Shown in pieces: positions 11,341-23,839 of a stretch of DNA of 64,000 nucleotides; the stretch's first letter is position 1, and each line of letters starts with the position of its first letter. The notes below the pieces were generated by a model. The model worked only from the letters and a program-made list of their open reading frames with translations, searched no databases and was not told the origin of the DNA. The DNA is taken from NCBI GenBank assembly GCA_016648135.1, contig JADDOH010000144.1:1-64000 (forward strand). The letters are read 5' to 3'. The position numbers and the translations under genes were made by a program. Source of the stretch: Agrypnia vestita. Taxonomy: Eukaryota; Arthropoda; Insecta; Trichoptera; Phryganeidae.

Positions 11341-11605
11341 TACGTGGCGTGACATCCATTTGCGTCCAGCTATATTCCTGTTTCTCTCGTGTTCTGGAAC
11401 AGGCAATTATTACCAGCTATTACGGTATATTTCAACGTACACTGAAAGCGATTCTCGCTGCAGACGCCATTGTTGTAATGGCACGGATGGATAGAGGAAA
11501 TTATTGTTATTACACGACTTGGATAGCAAGAGAGCCGCCAGAGATTGCCGCAGAGGTTGATATTTTGATTACGTTTTCGGAGTATATTGGACAGATTTTT
11601 TAGCA
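11340..11605 (+). other. GC-richer island with an 84-codon ORF, unrecognised
   Basis: An open frame (11349-11603) of balanced amino-acid composition (MARMDRGNYCYYTTW, then REPPEIAAEV) lies in sequence less AT-rich than its surroundings. I recognise no protein family. The first codon is unlikely to be a real start, and no confident splice sites frame it. It could be an exon fragment, an old transposon or conserved non-coding DNA. Confidence 0.25.
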
Positions 11606-11609
11606 GGTA

Positions 11610-13145
11610 CGTTCATATAGCTTTGTTAATTGATACTAATTAACTGATAATACAAATATTTTTATTTTATTTTGGCTCGTACCTCGTAGTTGAGGCAATG
11701 CTCAATCCGCCATAAAAAACGGGTCGTATTAACCCTTAACCAGGCCAAGCAGAGAAGGGTTGATTGGGTTAATATGCGACCAAGGTGTTTTATTAAAGCA
11801 ATAATAAAAAGGGAAGATCTGTATCTCAGAGTCAACAAGTCCATAAAGATTATTTTGCAAAAAAAACATTTTTCGATTTTTTCATCTGTTTTATTATATA
11901 ATTTTTTGTTCAATTGTAATGTTTTTACCATTTAAAAATATTAATCGATAAATAATGTTTTTTCTTGGCGTTTCTTGTTTTCTTAAATATTAGGTAATTT
12001 TCATTATAATGGATTTATGTTGGTTGTTCTGGCTCTCAATATATTTTCTGATAATTTGATGGAAGTAAGAAAGTTGAGATACAGCGACTAATCAGATAAT
12101 AATATCCAGTTACATGTTATTTGGCTCGAAATATCAGTATACTTAAGATATTATAACAATAGTTATTTTTGTAAATATAATGAACAGGAGTATAAGACAT
12201 TCAGGAACGAGAAAGAAATATGGTGTTACATAAAAAAACAGATTTAATACATTTTGGGTCTCAGGTAATTTTTTTATACATTTATTTAAAAAATATATGT
12301 CACCTTGTGAATATTTTCCATTGGCACAGATGTGTGCCTTCAGTTACTTTACTAAAAGTTATTTAAAAAAATTTCACGTGGAAAATAATTGTTGCTATGA
12401 CTACTGACGCACTGGCTTATGAAGAATTGTCGAAGTAAGGTATTTTACAAGTTTTACACACTTTGCGCGTTAAACAAGATAGTTTTATAGATTCTTCATG
12501 TCACAGAATGGACACCTTTGGGGTAATTCACCAGGCATTAATATAAGAGCCCACGTCATTATAATGTACTTTCTAAAATTGTTTACTTTCTTGTAGGCAT
12601 TTTAAAATTACCATAGAACACATTTTATGGTTCATATAAAACATAATCCCGATTTTGGCCACGATAAAGCTATTGTAACAAATCAAGTTTTATTGATTAA
12701 AAAGTCATTGGACAAAACTTAACTATTTATTTATTTATTTATTTATTTAACGCCCTTATGGGCTTTTACAATACACAGAATATTTTTTTTTTTTAAATAA
12801 CATAATTCACTATTTTGTATTCCGCACGTAGGTACTTCACTCGCGTCATATTTTGTGGTTTCGTCCTCTGTTTATCGTCTCTGGTCGATTCGCATAGGTT
12901 CGCCATATCTATGGTTTTGTCTGGGCTGTCAAAACACAACTGAGTTCGGTTTGCATGTATTTATAAATACCCGATGTTCTCGAAGCTTCCGATAAATTTC
13001 GCATATTCGAGTTCTTTCTAAAATCTGTTTGTTTTGGAAAACTTCGATTATTAGTAGTTCTTATTGTTTTAGAATCTCGCGGCGATAAGTAATGTGTAAA
13101 CTAAAGAATATATGTATATTGATAAAATAATATATTAATTTTATT
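11610..13145. other. AT-rich stretch with a (TTTA)n LINE/SINE-like end
   Basis: Mostly featureless. At 12724-12782 a (TTTA)n run is followed by the small hairpin CGCCCTTATGGGC and TTTTACAATACA. A related arrangement occurs at 53800-53840, suggesting the 3' end of a dispersed retroelement. Confidence 0.4.
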
Positions 13146-13149
13146 CTTC

Positions 13150-13560
13150 CACGATATTCGGTATTCTGCTGCCCATTACCGATTGTTCACCAGCATCGGA
13201 TCCTTGGCATCCATCTACATATCGCCTCCCCAATAGATCCTTGGTTTTCCAATTAATCTTTTTCCCCCTATTTTTCCATACAGTATACTTTTTGGGATTC
13301 GTGAATCATGCGTCCGTTGCAGGGATCCCGCCCATACCAGTCGGAGCATTTTTATGTATTGAGAGTCTGGGCTCCTTGTCTAGTTCATCATTGTACCTAC
13401 CCGATTCTCCACACTACTCCCTTATTCATGGGGCAAATATGAGAATATTTTTCTTTCAAAGATATCCAACATTTCAGCATTCTTCATGATTATAGTTCAG
13501 GTTTTCGTTTCCATAATACACCAATATACGGGTCAGAATGAAGTCAATTATAGATTTTAT
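13150..13560 (-). pseudogene. LINE ORF2 C-terminal tail (family L1c)
   Basis: Minus-strand phrases in order: LTRILVYYGNEN (the RP-x-L-x-YG segment), MLDIFERKIFS, WRIGRYNDELDKEPRL, RLVWAGSLQRTHDSRIPKS, then LYGKIGGKRLIGKPRIYWGG. This order and spacing match the tail of LINE ORF2 proteins (LERKIL, WRxRYNxELY, RLRWAGHxxRM, GKRLxGRPxxRW). Stops and frame changes make it a dead copy, and the RT catalytic part is missing. Confidence 0.8.
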
Positions 13561-13589
13561 GTATTCTATTTTATGTATTTATATAATTT

Positions 13590-13710
13590 ATGTTATTCCT
13601 TCTAAAATTATGTTTCCTATAAAATCTCGAATTCAGTACATTTTAAATTAATAATCGTTGATTGGATTCTATTTTTTAAGGATGTTGCTACCTTTGCTTT
13701 TATACCCCAC
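13590..13710. mobile_element. MITE family A, half copy
   Basis: TCCTATAAAATCTCGAATTC, then CAGTACATTTTAAATTAATAATCG and the terminal block CTACCTTTGCTTTTATACCCCAC, match the right half of the complete copy at 6346-6570. Confidence 0.7.
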
Positions 13711-13892
13711 ATTTTATACACGTTGATTAAAGTTATATTATAATAAAACATGTCTTAATTATATATATCTTTTCACATATATAACAAAAATATATAAACA
13801 GTAGTATTAATCTATTAGCTTATTTCCACTACGAGTATTACTTTACAAGTTTTTTTCATTATTTATAATTATAAAACTGATATGTTTAAATA

Positions 13893-13967
13893 ATATTTTT
13901 ATGTATGTTCTAAGAGCACGTATTAGAGATTCTAAGAGCAGTTCCGGGATTTTGTCCACAAAGCGAT
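13893..13967 (+). repeat. Dispersed repeat related to 57041-57179
   Basis: AATATTTTTATGTATGTTCTAAGA, then TTCCGGGATTTTGTCCACAAAG, is a diverged copy of the block present twice at 57041-57093 and 57116-57179. Element type unknown. Confidence 0.5.
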
Positions 13968-14179
13968 AATCATTAAGATATTTTAGAAATCTCACAGAGA
14001 TTGCTATTGCGATTTATTTATTTTAACACATGGTTATGTTTCCCAAGTCACGGCATCCTGAAGATGACTAAAAATATTAATTTGTGTCTTACTCTCGCGC
14101 GGGGCGCGGAAATGGGCGGACTTGATGTAATTAATGGTAGAGAAAACTTACTCAATCCTCAATAATTCATTGACACCAT

Positions 14180-14560
14180 TAGCATCTGAGACAAGTGCGT
14201 TTTAAGTCTGACCTATTGTCGTCACGGTCAGATTTCCAAAAATGTCAAAAGCCTCTACGAAACCTGGCTGTGAAAATGTTATATAAAACAACATTTTTCT
14301 CTGCCAACGGATGCGCTAGCGGAGCTGTCAAACTGCGCGGTGCATTCAAAACTAAAAAGAGCGTTGCGAGCAACGTCGTCTACCTGAAAATCGTGTGTTT
14401 CAGTTTTCCGGCGACCGTCCGACGGCGGGAAATTTGAATTTCTAATGAAACGTCATTTTGGCGGGAACGCGACACCGGGTGTCGCAAAGTGGCACCCACG
14501 CAAAAGGCGCTACTTGCGCTGTCAATTATTATCGAACACGCTTTCTAAGTCGGAGCGAGA
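14180..14560. other. GC-richer island, unrecognised
   Basis: CpG-containing sequence with an 80-codon ORF (14195-14437) that resembles no known protein. Candidate conserved non-coding DNA only by base composition. Confidence 0.3.
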
Positions 14561-14994
14561 TGAAAGGGATTTGTATCTACTGGAAAATGTTCGTTTGAAA
14601 CTCTAGAGTGACAGCTGTTGTTATGCTTGCCTCTCTTTAATTGGAATTAAATCGAATTACTGGGCCATTTTAAAGCTATTTTGCGTATAAACGTCATTTA
14701 TTTTCACCTTTCAAATTTTTCTCTTAAATGTTGAAATTATATATTTTCACTTCTATATGTTTCTTTAAATCACAAATCGTTTGTTATCGTAGTATCTCTT
14801 TATTTAAGTAATAAACTTAAAAAAATACACACCTAATATTTTAGAAAATTAGAAAATAATTCGTATAATTGTTGTTATTTCATTTTAGACTTTAAATTAA
14901 TTAAAATTATAAATTACTGAGATTTTTTTTTTTAAAACAAATATAATAATGTTGCTTACACAGAATAATAATATATGGATAATTTATATAGTGC

Positions 14995-15175
14995 CAATAT
15001 TCCTCCTATTTTCAAACTAGGCAAAACGCCTGGGCTTTGAAAATAGGAATAAATATTGGTATTGAATACAGCTTGAACCCAGTTGCTAAGACACAAGACA
15101 GTTACCACTGATAACTAGATAGTGTCTTGTGTGCTTTACGAGTAATAACTAGACCATTAAGCTACTCAAAATTAC
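14995..15175 (-). repeat. tRNA-derived SINE copy with altered head
   Basis: Reverse complement: GAGTAGCTTAATGGTCTAG (box A-like), a duplicated CACAAGACAC/GTCTTGTGTC segment, a box B-like GGGTTCAAGCT, then the family tail CCTATTTTCAAAGCCCAGGC and TAGTTTGAAAATAGGAGGAA. Same SINE family as the other copies, with a rearranged head. Confidence 0.7.
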
Positions 15176-15442
15176 ACACATTTTGTACACTTTAATTCGA
15201 TTTCTAGTGTTTTCATTTGATAAATTTTCTTTGAGTCAATTTATAACAATTATAAGTCAGTCAGATTCTCATTGATTTATTTTTGTAATTGAGAGAATTT
15301 TCTATTTTCATCTTATAAACTACCAAATTCTATATTATTGATGGAATTGGCGTTTACATTGCAGAGATTGATGATAAAATAATAAAAATGTTAAACTTGT
15401 TACCTCAAAGTGAGTTGAATAATATTTTATTGTTTTTAACTA

Positions 15443-15500
15443 CTTAAGTTTCGAGTGAAACAGAATCTCTTATCAACAGGTGAAGAATCAAACTATAAAA
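15443..15500 (+). repeat. Dispersed repeat R, copy 1
   Basis: TTTCGAGTGAAACAGAATCTC, then TATCAACAGGTGAAGAATCAAAC, matches copies at 33048-33110 and 46474-46540. Probably the end of an unidentified element. Confidence 0.55.
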
Positions 15501-15789
15501 TATTACTTGACTCACGCAAAGGTGACAATGTTAACATTATTATTATTTAACCACATCCTATTTTTAACGCTAGAATTTTCACACACTATTAATTGTTTTG
15601 TCAGATTGATAGGAATTTTTTATACGTGTAAAAATTGTATCCGTTATAAAAATAACAGATTTTAAATCAAATTAGAATAAAAATAAATAAAACAATAAAA
15701 TTGTTTTCGTCACTTTTTTCGCTGAAATTTATAAATTTCACTCTACTTCACATGGTATAATCGCTTTATCGCGTCTTAAAAATGTAATT

Positions 15790-16300
15790 TTAATTAATTA
15801 ATGTATATTATAGATATCTCACAGAGAAGAAACTGTATTTCTTATGGGAAAGTAGGTATAGAAGTCTTCTGGGTGTACATAGGACTTATGACCTATCTTA
15901 TGGTTGGCTTAAGTGATCACTTTACACAATGTAACATTCGCCATTTCCACCCATGATAGAATATACCATGCTTACTAATTTTTTGAACGTTGTATATATG
16001 TTCAAATTGCGTGGCAAGCTTTCACATATGAGTTGTAACCGCCTTTCCATGCGTCCTGTACAAAGCCATTTTCATTCCCCTAAATCCCCACAGATGTCGC
16101 TAATTATTTTAATATAGTTAATGTCGCTAATGATAAAATGTACAATTGATTGCGGAATTTTGAAGCAATATACTTTTTTTGTGTAATGAAATTCATCCGA
16201 ATTACTTGCATTTCACTAGGATACGCCAGGAAATATTATTTCCCATAAGAAATACAATTTCGTCTCTGTGAGATATCTATAATATACATTAATTGATTAA
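15790..16300. mobile_element. MITE family C, 511 bp with about 60-bp terminal inverted repeats
   Basis: The left end (TTAATTAATTAATGTATATT, then ATAGATATCTCACAGAGA, ATACAGTTTC reversed and TTCTTATGGGAAA) pairs with the right end over about 60 bp. The interior is non-coding. Relatives lie at 500-672, 52235-52400 and 57200-57385. Confidence 0.85.
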
Positions 16301-16379
16301 TAATGTCTCTGTGACATAAATCCAGCACTGTTCTGAAGGATTTGAACAAACTCGAAATATTCGTAATTTTAATTATTGA

Positions 16380-16745
16380 CGGGCATCCGCGAGACGGAAG
16401 CTCTCCGCGTGCATCGATATAAGGCTGGCTGCAAACATTTCACGAAATCGGCTTACATGCATGCAAACAGCACTTACCGCTGCTGAAAAGCCTTCAAGCC
16501 GCGTGCATCCCTGCAACTGACGTGCGAGTGTGGAGATTCTTGTTTTGCATACATACACACGCTTAGTATAAGAATAGATCCCATGAACGAGAATAGAAAA
16601 TTCTTAACCCCTGTCAAAGAATAGAAAAACTTTTTCTGTCGTTTTTTCCCCGCTTCCGCTTCTCCCCCTGAAGAGAGGAGAGAGCGCCACGCTTTTTCGC
16701 GCTGGCATTCATACATCTTATCATGGGTAATCTTCCTTATTGACA
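16380..16745. other. GC-richer island, unrecognised
   Basis: CpG-containing sequence with two overlapping minus-strand ORFs (61 and 95 codons) that do not resemble proteins. No repeat family identified. Confidence 0.3.
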
Positions 16746-17859
16746 TTATTATCAGGACCACCTGGAAGTTCTCCTCAATTCAACCCTTTCTAATCTTCAA
16801 TCTCTTCTGCTGCTAGTAATAATTACTGTAATTCAATAAAATTTTACCATGTACCTATCTCTAACTGCATATTTATTTAGCATTTTATTAGGTACCCATG
16901 ATAAAAATATTAAAAATAGTAGTTAAAAGTAGATAGTGGATGGCAAGATGTTGACGACCCTCGAATCGGAAGACCGCTAACCGCAGTAATTCCTAAAATG
17001 TTTACTGTAGTATTAATTTACAGATCGATTTATTTCAGTTAAAAAAATAGCTGAGGTCTTAAGTAAGTGAATGGAATTCATCGTACCTAACTAACTATGT
17101 AATATTTTCACATATTCTGTGAAATTTCCTATGATTTCAAAAACAAATTACATAATTATCTATGTAACAATGTTTGTCGTTAATGCTACCAACAGATAGT
17201 GCTGTTTTCAAAGCATTATTCGAAACGACGCTATCGAAACTAATGCTACCAAATGGCGCTTCTTACACGCTAACACAAACATACTACGATTTTTAGATAT
17301 TTTATTTACTGTAGAATTTAAATTTAATCAGCGTTTTGTGAAAAATTGAGGCAAATTAAGTAGAATTTTATCAACTAGGTAAGGTTAGGTTAAACTTACA
17401 CTGGAATTGGAATCTATTTGGATTAAAATAAACTTTGAGTTCATTCCTATTTTAACGTGTGCTAATATATATTTATTGCATTTTAGATTTATTTTGAAAT
17501 ATTTTGTTGTTGTTGTTGTTATTAATATATAACTAATAACTTTTTAATATAAAGCTTAAATTCAAACATTTTTTATTTATTTGACGTTTAATACGGTTTA
17601 TTCCATTTCAGTTTATTCTAGTCTATTTAAACTGAAATTAATACATACATAGTATTTATTAAATAGTTAAAGTTATTATGTTGAACATATTGATGTTTTC
17701 ACTGAAAAGCAAATATCGGCGTTTCGCTAAACTCTTATCCAGCGTCATCAAGAGAGTGTCCTATCACGGTGGACGTGTAAGCTGTATAATAATTCATTTT
17801 TACACACAAATACATCTCCAAAAAGCGACTGCTTCTTGTGCTTGGGAAGTATATTTGAA

Positions 17860-18130
17860 ACAACATTTGTGTGTCCACGGAATGAAAAGTTTTGCAAACA
17901 ATTTGAAATTTCTAGACTCACGTTGTCTGCATACATTTCTGGTGCATGCGAGGAGCTGCAGCGGCGTGGAAGCAGCCAGGTGCGGTGCGGAGAAAGCTCC
18001 GGACGAGTTTGCTTACAAAGAAACGTCTAGAAAGTTTTTACGTCGCCGTGTCGTTAGGTCGCGCTCGTGTCAAAGCTGTACCGGGAGGCGAACATGTGGG
18101 TGTGTGCGAGAGGTGTGATCGAAAGAGAGA
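17860..18130. other. GC-richer island, unrecognised
   Basis: ORFs of up to 146 codons overlap here in several frames on both strands, which is a sign of high local GC rather than coding. No family recognised. Confidence 0.3.
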
Positions 18131-18186
18131 CAACTGGGGTAGGTTTAGATATTTCAAAAAAAAAAAAAATTATGCACTCCGAGTAC

Positions 18187-18225
18187 ATGTATTACATTCT
18201 TACTATTTTCAAACTGAACTAAAAA
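18187..18225 (-). repeat. SINE 3' tail fragment
   Basis: ATTCTTACTATTTTCAAACTG is the reverse complement of the SINE family tail CAGTTTGAAAATAGTAAGAAT. Only the tail remains. Confidence 0.5.
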
Positions 18226-18589
18226 TTTTTAAACAATTTTTATTAATAATTAGAAAAGACATACAGAAAAAATCAAATTAACGAAAAAATATTTTAAACG
18301 CCGCCGGGATTTAAATTGATTAATAAAAATTGTTTAATAATTCACAGAACTTTGTTCTGAAATTTCAACTTCACAATAAGAATGTGTTTACTTTAATATA
18401 CAAAAATTTTTGACCAAAATATTTTTTTGCCATGTGGAGTATATAATTTCGTACAAAATCACTTCGCTAGGAAAGTAGCGCCATATTTTTCTGGCGAGCT
18501 CATTAACGAATTTCCCATCATCAAACAATTATGATGGATTAATTGATGAATTAGTGAATCCGAATTTGATTAGTGTATTGCCATCGAAT

Positions 18590-18735
18590 ATTGTCATGTG
18601 TGCAAAATTTCAGCTCGATTTGATATTGTGTGAAATATTCATTATAAGATTCCGTATCGACAAACAGACAAACATATAAACAAACAAACAAAGAGATAAA
18701 CCTAATACAAGCATGGTAAAAAGGAAAATTTTTGT
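18590..18735 (+). repeat. Dispersed repeat S, diverged copy
   Basis: CAAAATTTCAGCTCGATTTGA, then GACAAACAGACAAACATATAAAC and ACAAGCATGGTAAAAAGG. It has the same layout as the better-matched pair at 47266-47455 and 61338-61535 (TTTCAGCTCGATTGGAT, then a CAAGCAAGCAGACG block). Confidence 0.45.
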
Positions 18736-19629
18736 TTATACTACAGAGTAGTCTTGAACGTCAAACCATTTACTATTAGATGAGCGTCTTGTCGCTAGAC
18801 TAAACGAGCAAACCCAATATGCAGCACTCCGAGTGATGGAAATGGACATATGATGGTATGGAAAAAAAATTTTTTTTAATACTTACTGTTGTGCGACTCA
18901 ATGTATGTTTGATTTATGTTGAACCTGCGACATGGATATATATGAAGATATTATGTACATAGGGTCAGTTCACGGATCTTTAATTATTATCATTATTATT
19001 CTTGTTTTTTATATTATATTTATTATAATCATTATTATTTTATGAGGCATGTGATACAGGCGTAGTGTAATTTACCCTTATCAACTGTAAAAGTAAAGCA
19101 ATGAAATAAATAAATAAATAAAATATTATTATAGCCGCTCTTCTTAAGAAACGAAAACTAATCTTCCATTTCTTAGAGTATGTGCTCATGGATGAGATTA
19201 CTCTCAGTGATTCGACTCGCGTGCGCACAAAGAACAATAGGGAGTTCAAAAGCAAAGCGATCTATGAATCGCATGTGTTCTGTGCGCGGATTAGAATGAC
19301 GTAGGTATCTTTATATAGTACAAAACTACGTATCTAAGTTTCTTTACCGTCTCTAATCAATAAAATATATACATATCTCTAAAAGTTTCACATAATAAAT
19401 ATGACATCTTGCAATATTTTAAGTTTTTATATTAATTTTACGTGTAAGATAACACTGTGTGCATGCTTTTTGTAAATTTACAGTATGTAATAGTTTATGT
19501 AAATATATAATAATTTATATATTTTTGAGCATTAAATTTAAGAAGATTATTATCAAGCCATCTATTGGGATTTGGGAGATGATGCTGGCTGCGACACTTC
19601 TGTCTCCCGCAAATAAAGTTTTGTTCAGT

Positions 19630-19790
19630 AGTCCGTAAGCTATAGGGTAAAACGAGAATGAGATGGTTAGATGGTGTGATAATAGATATTTATGCTCTAA
19701 GTGTGATGAACTGGAAGAGCGATATTACAGTTATAAGGAAGTAGTTTGAGATAGCCAAACCCGCTGATCTAAATGTTCACCGATAAAAAG
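19630..19790 (+). pseudogene. LINE ORF2 C-terminal tail fragment
   Basis: The plus strand reads KTRMRWLDGVIIDIYAL followed by SVMNWKSDIT and a stop. This matches the GRPRxRWLDDVxxDLxxLxVxNWxxxA segment that ends many LINE ORF2 proteins. It is short, and the preceding part is unrecognisable. Confidence 0.55.
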
Positions 19791-20589
19791 CCGGTTCTAG
19801 CCTAATTATTTATTGCAATCACTCCAATCTACACCGCATCAATTTTTATTCGCACATTAATTTGATCCTCATTTCCTTTAAGCTTGTGCACAAAAATGAC
19901 AGTAACTGGATTATACTCTCTTTGCTGATTCACCTTTCAAAAAATACTCTTATGTGATATTTTATCTAAGAGTTGATGATCAAAGAAAAATGTTTTTATT
20001 TCTAAGACATTTTCATAGGTCATTTACAGATAACCGCATGTCATCTGTGTACGCGAAGGCACGAAGAAAAAATGTACTGATTGAATTCTCTTCATATATG
20101 TAAGAATATTGTCAAGATACTAGAGAAAAATGGCCTTTTCTTACCAAATTAATTTTGACGTAATCGAGGTCATGCATAATTCCATGTCCCGAAATGCAGA
20201 ACGGATGTGATAAATAGATACATCATGACGCGTCGCGTGTAAATTTTAAATGAACGATCATGTGGATGTATATATTTAATGACAGCATGAATGGCATAAG
20301 ACAAAATGTCCCTTCGACATTAAGATATCAACCTCATAAATTGCATAATAAATAAAAATTACTGTATCTTAAGAAAAGAACAGACTTTATTATTAATTTT
20401 GTCATGTATTTAACAGTACTCGGTAAATTTTGTTATGATTTTTGATTTGATATACCTATACCAATAATCTTGACATTCTTTAGCCTCTATAGTAAGCAAC
20501 AGTGCATCAGAAACATTATTTAAAATAAACTAAAAACGCACCTTTTTATTAAATCACATCCAGAACATCAAAAAACTGCTATATAACAA

Positions 20590-20695
20590 ACGCTAAAACA
20601 GAAAATGGACTATCACGACTTGTTTACAACGCTCTGAAACTGTATAACGACTTACCGCAACAAACAAAACAACTAATACCAAAAGAATAATATGA
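20590..20695 (+). pseudogene. LINE RT-associated C-terminal fragment
   Basis: The frame at 20601-20690 reads ENGLSRLVYNALKLYNDLPQ, then QTKQLIPKE and a stop. The phrase (F/V)YxxLKLYNxLPxxxK is characteristic of the C-terminus of CR1/Jockey-like LINE reverse transcriptases. Only about 30 codons remain. Confidence 0.6.
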
Positions 20696-20699
20696 ATAT

Positions 20700-22785
20700 A
20701 CGATATAATGAATAATATTTTTTAAAGTCACGCTCTCCTTTTACAGAAGTGCTTTCACAAGTGATGCCCAGACATTCAGGTTAATAACCTTAGTGGTCTA
20801 TGGGACAATTGGGTCAGAAACATCCCTTTATGGCGCAGGGGTCGTTTAACCCGCTTTAGTAAACACAGCTAAAAATAAGGTTTCAACTTCCTCCGCAACA
20901 CCGTGCTAAAAGCGCTTACTCACACGTTCTCAAGCACACTTTTACCTTTTACGGTCGTGAAATGCTATCCCCTGGGTCTATTGGAATTATAAAGTGTTTG
21001 TTCTATTTTTGTGGACTTTTTTATCGTGCAAATGCCATAATTATTAGAGGTCGAATAGGGCAGTTGTAATTAACTGAGCGATTGTCATTCTTTCTCCTTT
21101 TCACGAATGTTCATTAAAGTTAATTGTTCCATAGGCACACAATTAGGCCGAAAATACCAATGAAAACCTCGTTTGGAGTATGCTGAGATCAAAATGTATA
21201 TTTTATTTATCATCCTATTTCTTTATTTTCAGTTTTATATAGTTTTATTACCCGTTGTAAGATGCTCATCTATCGTCATTTAAATATTTTTCAGAAGTCA
21301 TGTTAGTTACTAATAATTTTAACCTAAATCTTAAATATAAATATTGTAAAATAAAATATGGTCTATTCCTGGCGTTGCCCAGGATTCAGATTTATAGGGA
21401 GTATTTTATTGTGTGCAACCTGTGTGAACCTAAAAAGTAACAATATGTGCACAGTTATGATGAGGTAGAGTGAGATGACAGGATTTATATTTTTTCAATA
21501 TTTTCAGTTTCACATTCAGTACAGTAAATTGTCATTTTTTGGACACATGATTATTCCATGCCTAATACATATAATTGACTAAATAAACACAAACATTAGA
21601 CAGTTTGTAATTATATATGCGCGTGTATATTATTACTAATTGTTAGTAAAGAATGCTTCGCTCATTTACATTCATCGACTTTTGATGCTTCTAAGACCGT
21701 ATATAACAAATAATATACATAAACAATATTTTACAAGTAATAAACCGAAAATATTAAAGCAAAAAAAGTGATTGCAAATATATACTCTGCATATTTTAGG
21801 TAACACAGAGAGCAGCCATTAAAAAATAATTATTTCTCAAGTACTTAAGAGTACCTACTTACGATTTCTCGAAATTTCTTAAAACTTTTCCATTTTGTAA
21901 AACCTTCCCGAGTTGCTTCATACTCTTCTTTCCAACGGTGAAAATAGATCGTTCTTGGTACCCATTTTCCAACAAAACTTCGCGATATCGGTCCTGTGAC
22001 CCATTTAATAAAAGACTGACACATTTTTCTGAAGATAGCGACCAAGTTTCACGTTGGAAACTTCCTCTTACTTCTATTTATTGCCTTCGTTTATTCCTAC
22101 GTGTTGAATCTCTCGAAGAAATCTATGTCACAGGAGAACTCTTTGAAACTAGCGACAGGTAAAAACAACGAGGTTGCTGTATGTCGATACTGAGTTCATA
22201 AAACCTTTTGTTTGTTCACAAGCCACCCTTTCTTTGTTTGTATTTCCCTGTATTTCACCTTTGGGGTGGTAAAGTTTTTTCTAAATATTCATTATTTTTT
22301 TGTGAGCCTGTTGCTTGATTGGAATTGATTTTGTGTTTTACGAAATATATAATTACTTCTTAAAAGCAACAAAATAAGTTTTTGGTAACATTATTTATAA
22401 TGATAAAAAGTAAATACTTTGAATAGAATCACCATTCATTGAAGTATCAAAATGTTTCGGGGCCAAATGGTCTTGTTAATATGTATATTTCGAATTTTAA
22501 TTTTTAGTGTATACGTCGATAATTCAATTTATATAAAGTGTTTTTTTCCGTTAATATATGTAATTATGCTTATATTATTTATTATTTTTATTTAAATAAT
22601 ATGTATATATTTATTTTAATGCCATTATCACTTCGCCAGCGCAGAGATAAATATTTTATACTCTTAATGAACAAATAGAATTGGAAAATATTAAAATTGC
22701 TGGTAGGTGTATTACGTACCTATATGATGATAAACATTTTTAAGTGTTTATGTATTTACATGTTTTATGTGAATACGCCAATCGT
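20700..22785. other. AT-rich stretch, nothing recognised
   Basis: ORFs up to 74 codons (for example 21938-22162) show no family motif. No repeat boundary found. Confidence 0.45.
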
Positions 22786-22789
22786 GTAA

Positions 22790-22900
22790 ATAGATAAGTA
22801 GTGATCTGGTGGTCGGTGGCTCGAGCCCCATTCCAGGGAGACCAAAAAGTTAGTCCTATTTTCATAGCACAAGCCTATAGCTAAGTTTTTTTTAAGGATT
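22790..22900 (+). repeat. tRNA-derived SINE copy, 5'-truncated
   Basis: Begins within the head at AGTGATCTGGTGGTCGGTGG, with box B GGCTCGAGCCCC, then CATTCCAGGGAGACCAAAAAG and AGTCCTATTTTCATAGCACA. Confidence 0.75.
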
Positions 22901-22932
22901 AATGATAAAAGTTATTTAGGCAATTTCAAAAA

Positions 22933-22974
22933 AATAAAACTATTAATATTTAAATAAATATTAATAGTTTTATT
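22933..22974. repeat. Perfect 20-bp palindromic arms
   Basis: AATAAAACTATTAATATTTA is followed, after two bases, by its exact reverse complement. Almost no spacer, so it would extrude as a cruciform or fold as a hairpin. Confidence 0.85.
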
Positions 22975-23315
22975 CCACAAAAATGCATATAAAATTGTGA
23001 TTCATTATCTGAAATAAGATTAGTATATATTATTCTATAGAATATGTATGTATAGTAGTGCACCTAGAACTAACGAAGTAATTATGCAAGTAGTTTAAAT
23101 TCAGCAGTTATTACGCACATATATCATTTACATGGAAAGAATGTGAAAACTATACAACGACAGAGTATAATACGAATATAGAAGAAACATGATTATAGCC
23201 TAGACGACATGATTGAAAAAAAAAATGGAATAATTTTTTGCGATTCACTAATTAGCGATAAAATAAATATAAGTTATTCATCTTGGTGTAGCATTTTAAC
23301 GAGATAATTACGCAC

Positions 23316-23836
23316 TGTCAGAGTTTCTCGGGGTCAAAAACACTATAGAACATTCTGGGACGCCCTATAGCACTTTGGAATTTTCTGCAACATTCTGGAA
23401 GCGATGGGAACATTCTCGCAAACACTAGAAATGTACAGCGTAATCTCGGAGATTCGAAAAACGTGTTTCATATAGAAGGCGGAGCCAGTGCCACGGCGCA
23501 TCATATTTATTTTGACATTTACCATCGTGATATTAACCAGCGATAAGGCTGTTAGCAAAACAGTGTTATCAAAACGTTTGCGAAACCAGCGACAACAGCT
23601 GAATCGAAGCGACAGTTATCGGGCGAAGTATTTACGCGAAGAATCAAACAGTATTCGAGAAAGCGATAAAAAATGTTTTACAGACGAGTGATTAATTGCG
23701 AAATAATGCGAATTAAAGAATAATGCTTAATTTTAATTCGTGTTCAGTGACATCGTGAATTCATTAAAAATACTTAATAAATCTATAATTTATTTCCAGT
23801 GTTTTCATTTGCCTCCCGCAGCCACGTCCCGTGACA
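23316..23836 (+). mobile_element. Solo LTR, family G (older copy)
   Basis: The 3' part closely parallels the cleaner LTR at 45978-46468. Both have AATTCGTGT-C-GTGAC, an AATAAA signal about 60 nt before the end, then CATTTxxCTxCCxxAGCxAC followed by GTCCCGxGACA. The 5' end is placed at TGTCAGAGTTTCTCGGGG and is less certain: the flanking 4-mers (GCAC and GTAT) do not match, so any target duplication has decayed or the end is wrong. No internal region, primer-binding site or partner LTR is present. Confidence 0.65.
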
Positions 23837-23839
23837 GTA

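Noticed and set aside
17678..18118. 146-codon ORF as a host gene
   Set aside because: No recognisable domain, overlapping ORFs in several frames and both strands, and local GC rise explain the open frames.
23316..23836. Protein-coding ORF at 23488-23691
   Set aside because: It lies inside an LTR-like segment matched to the solo LTR at 46 kb; no protein motif.
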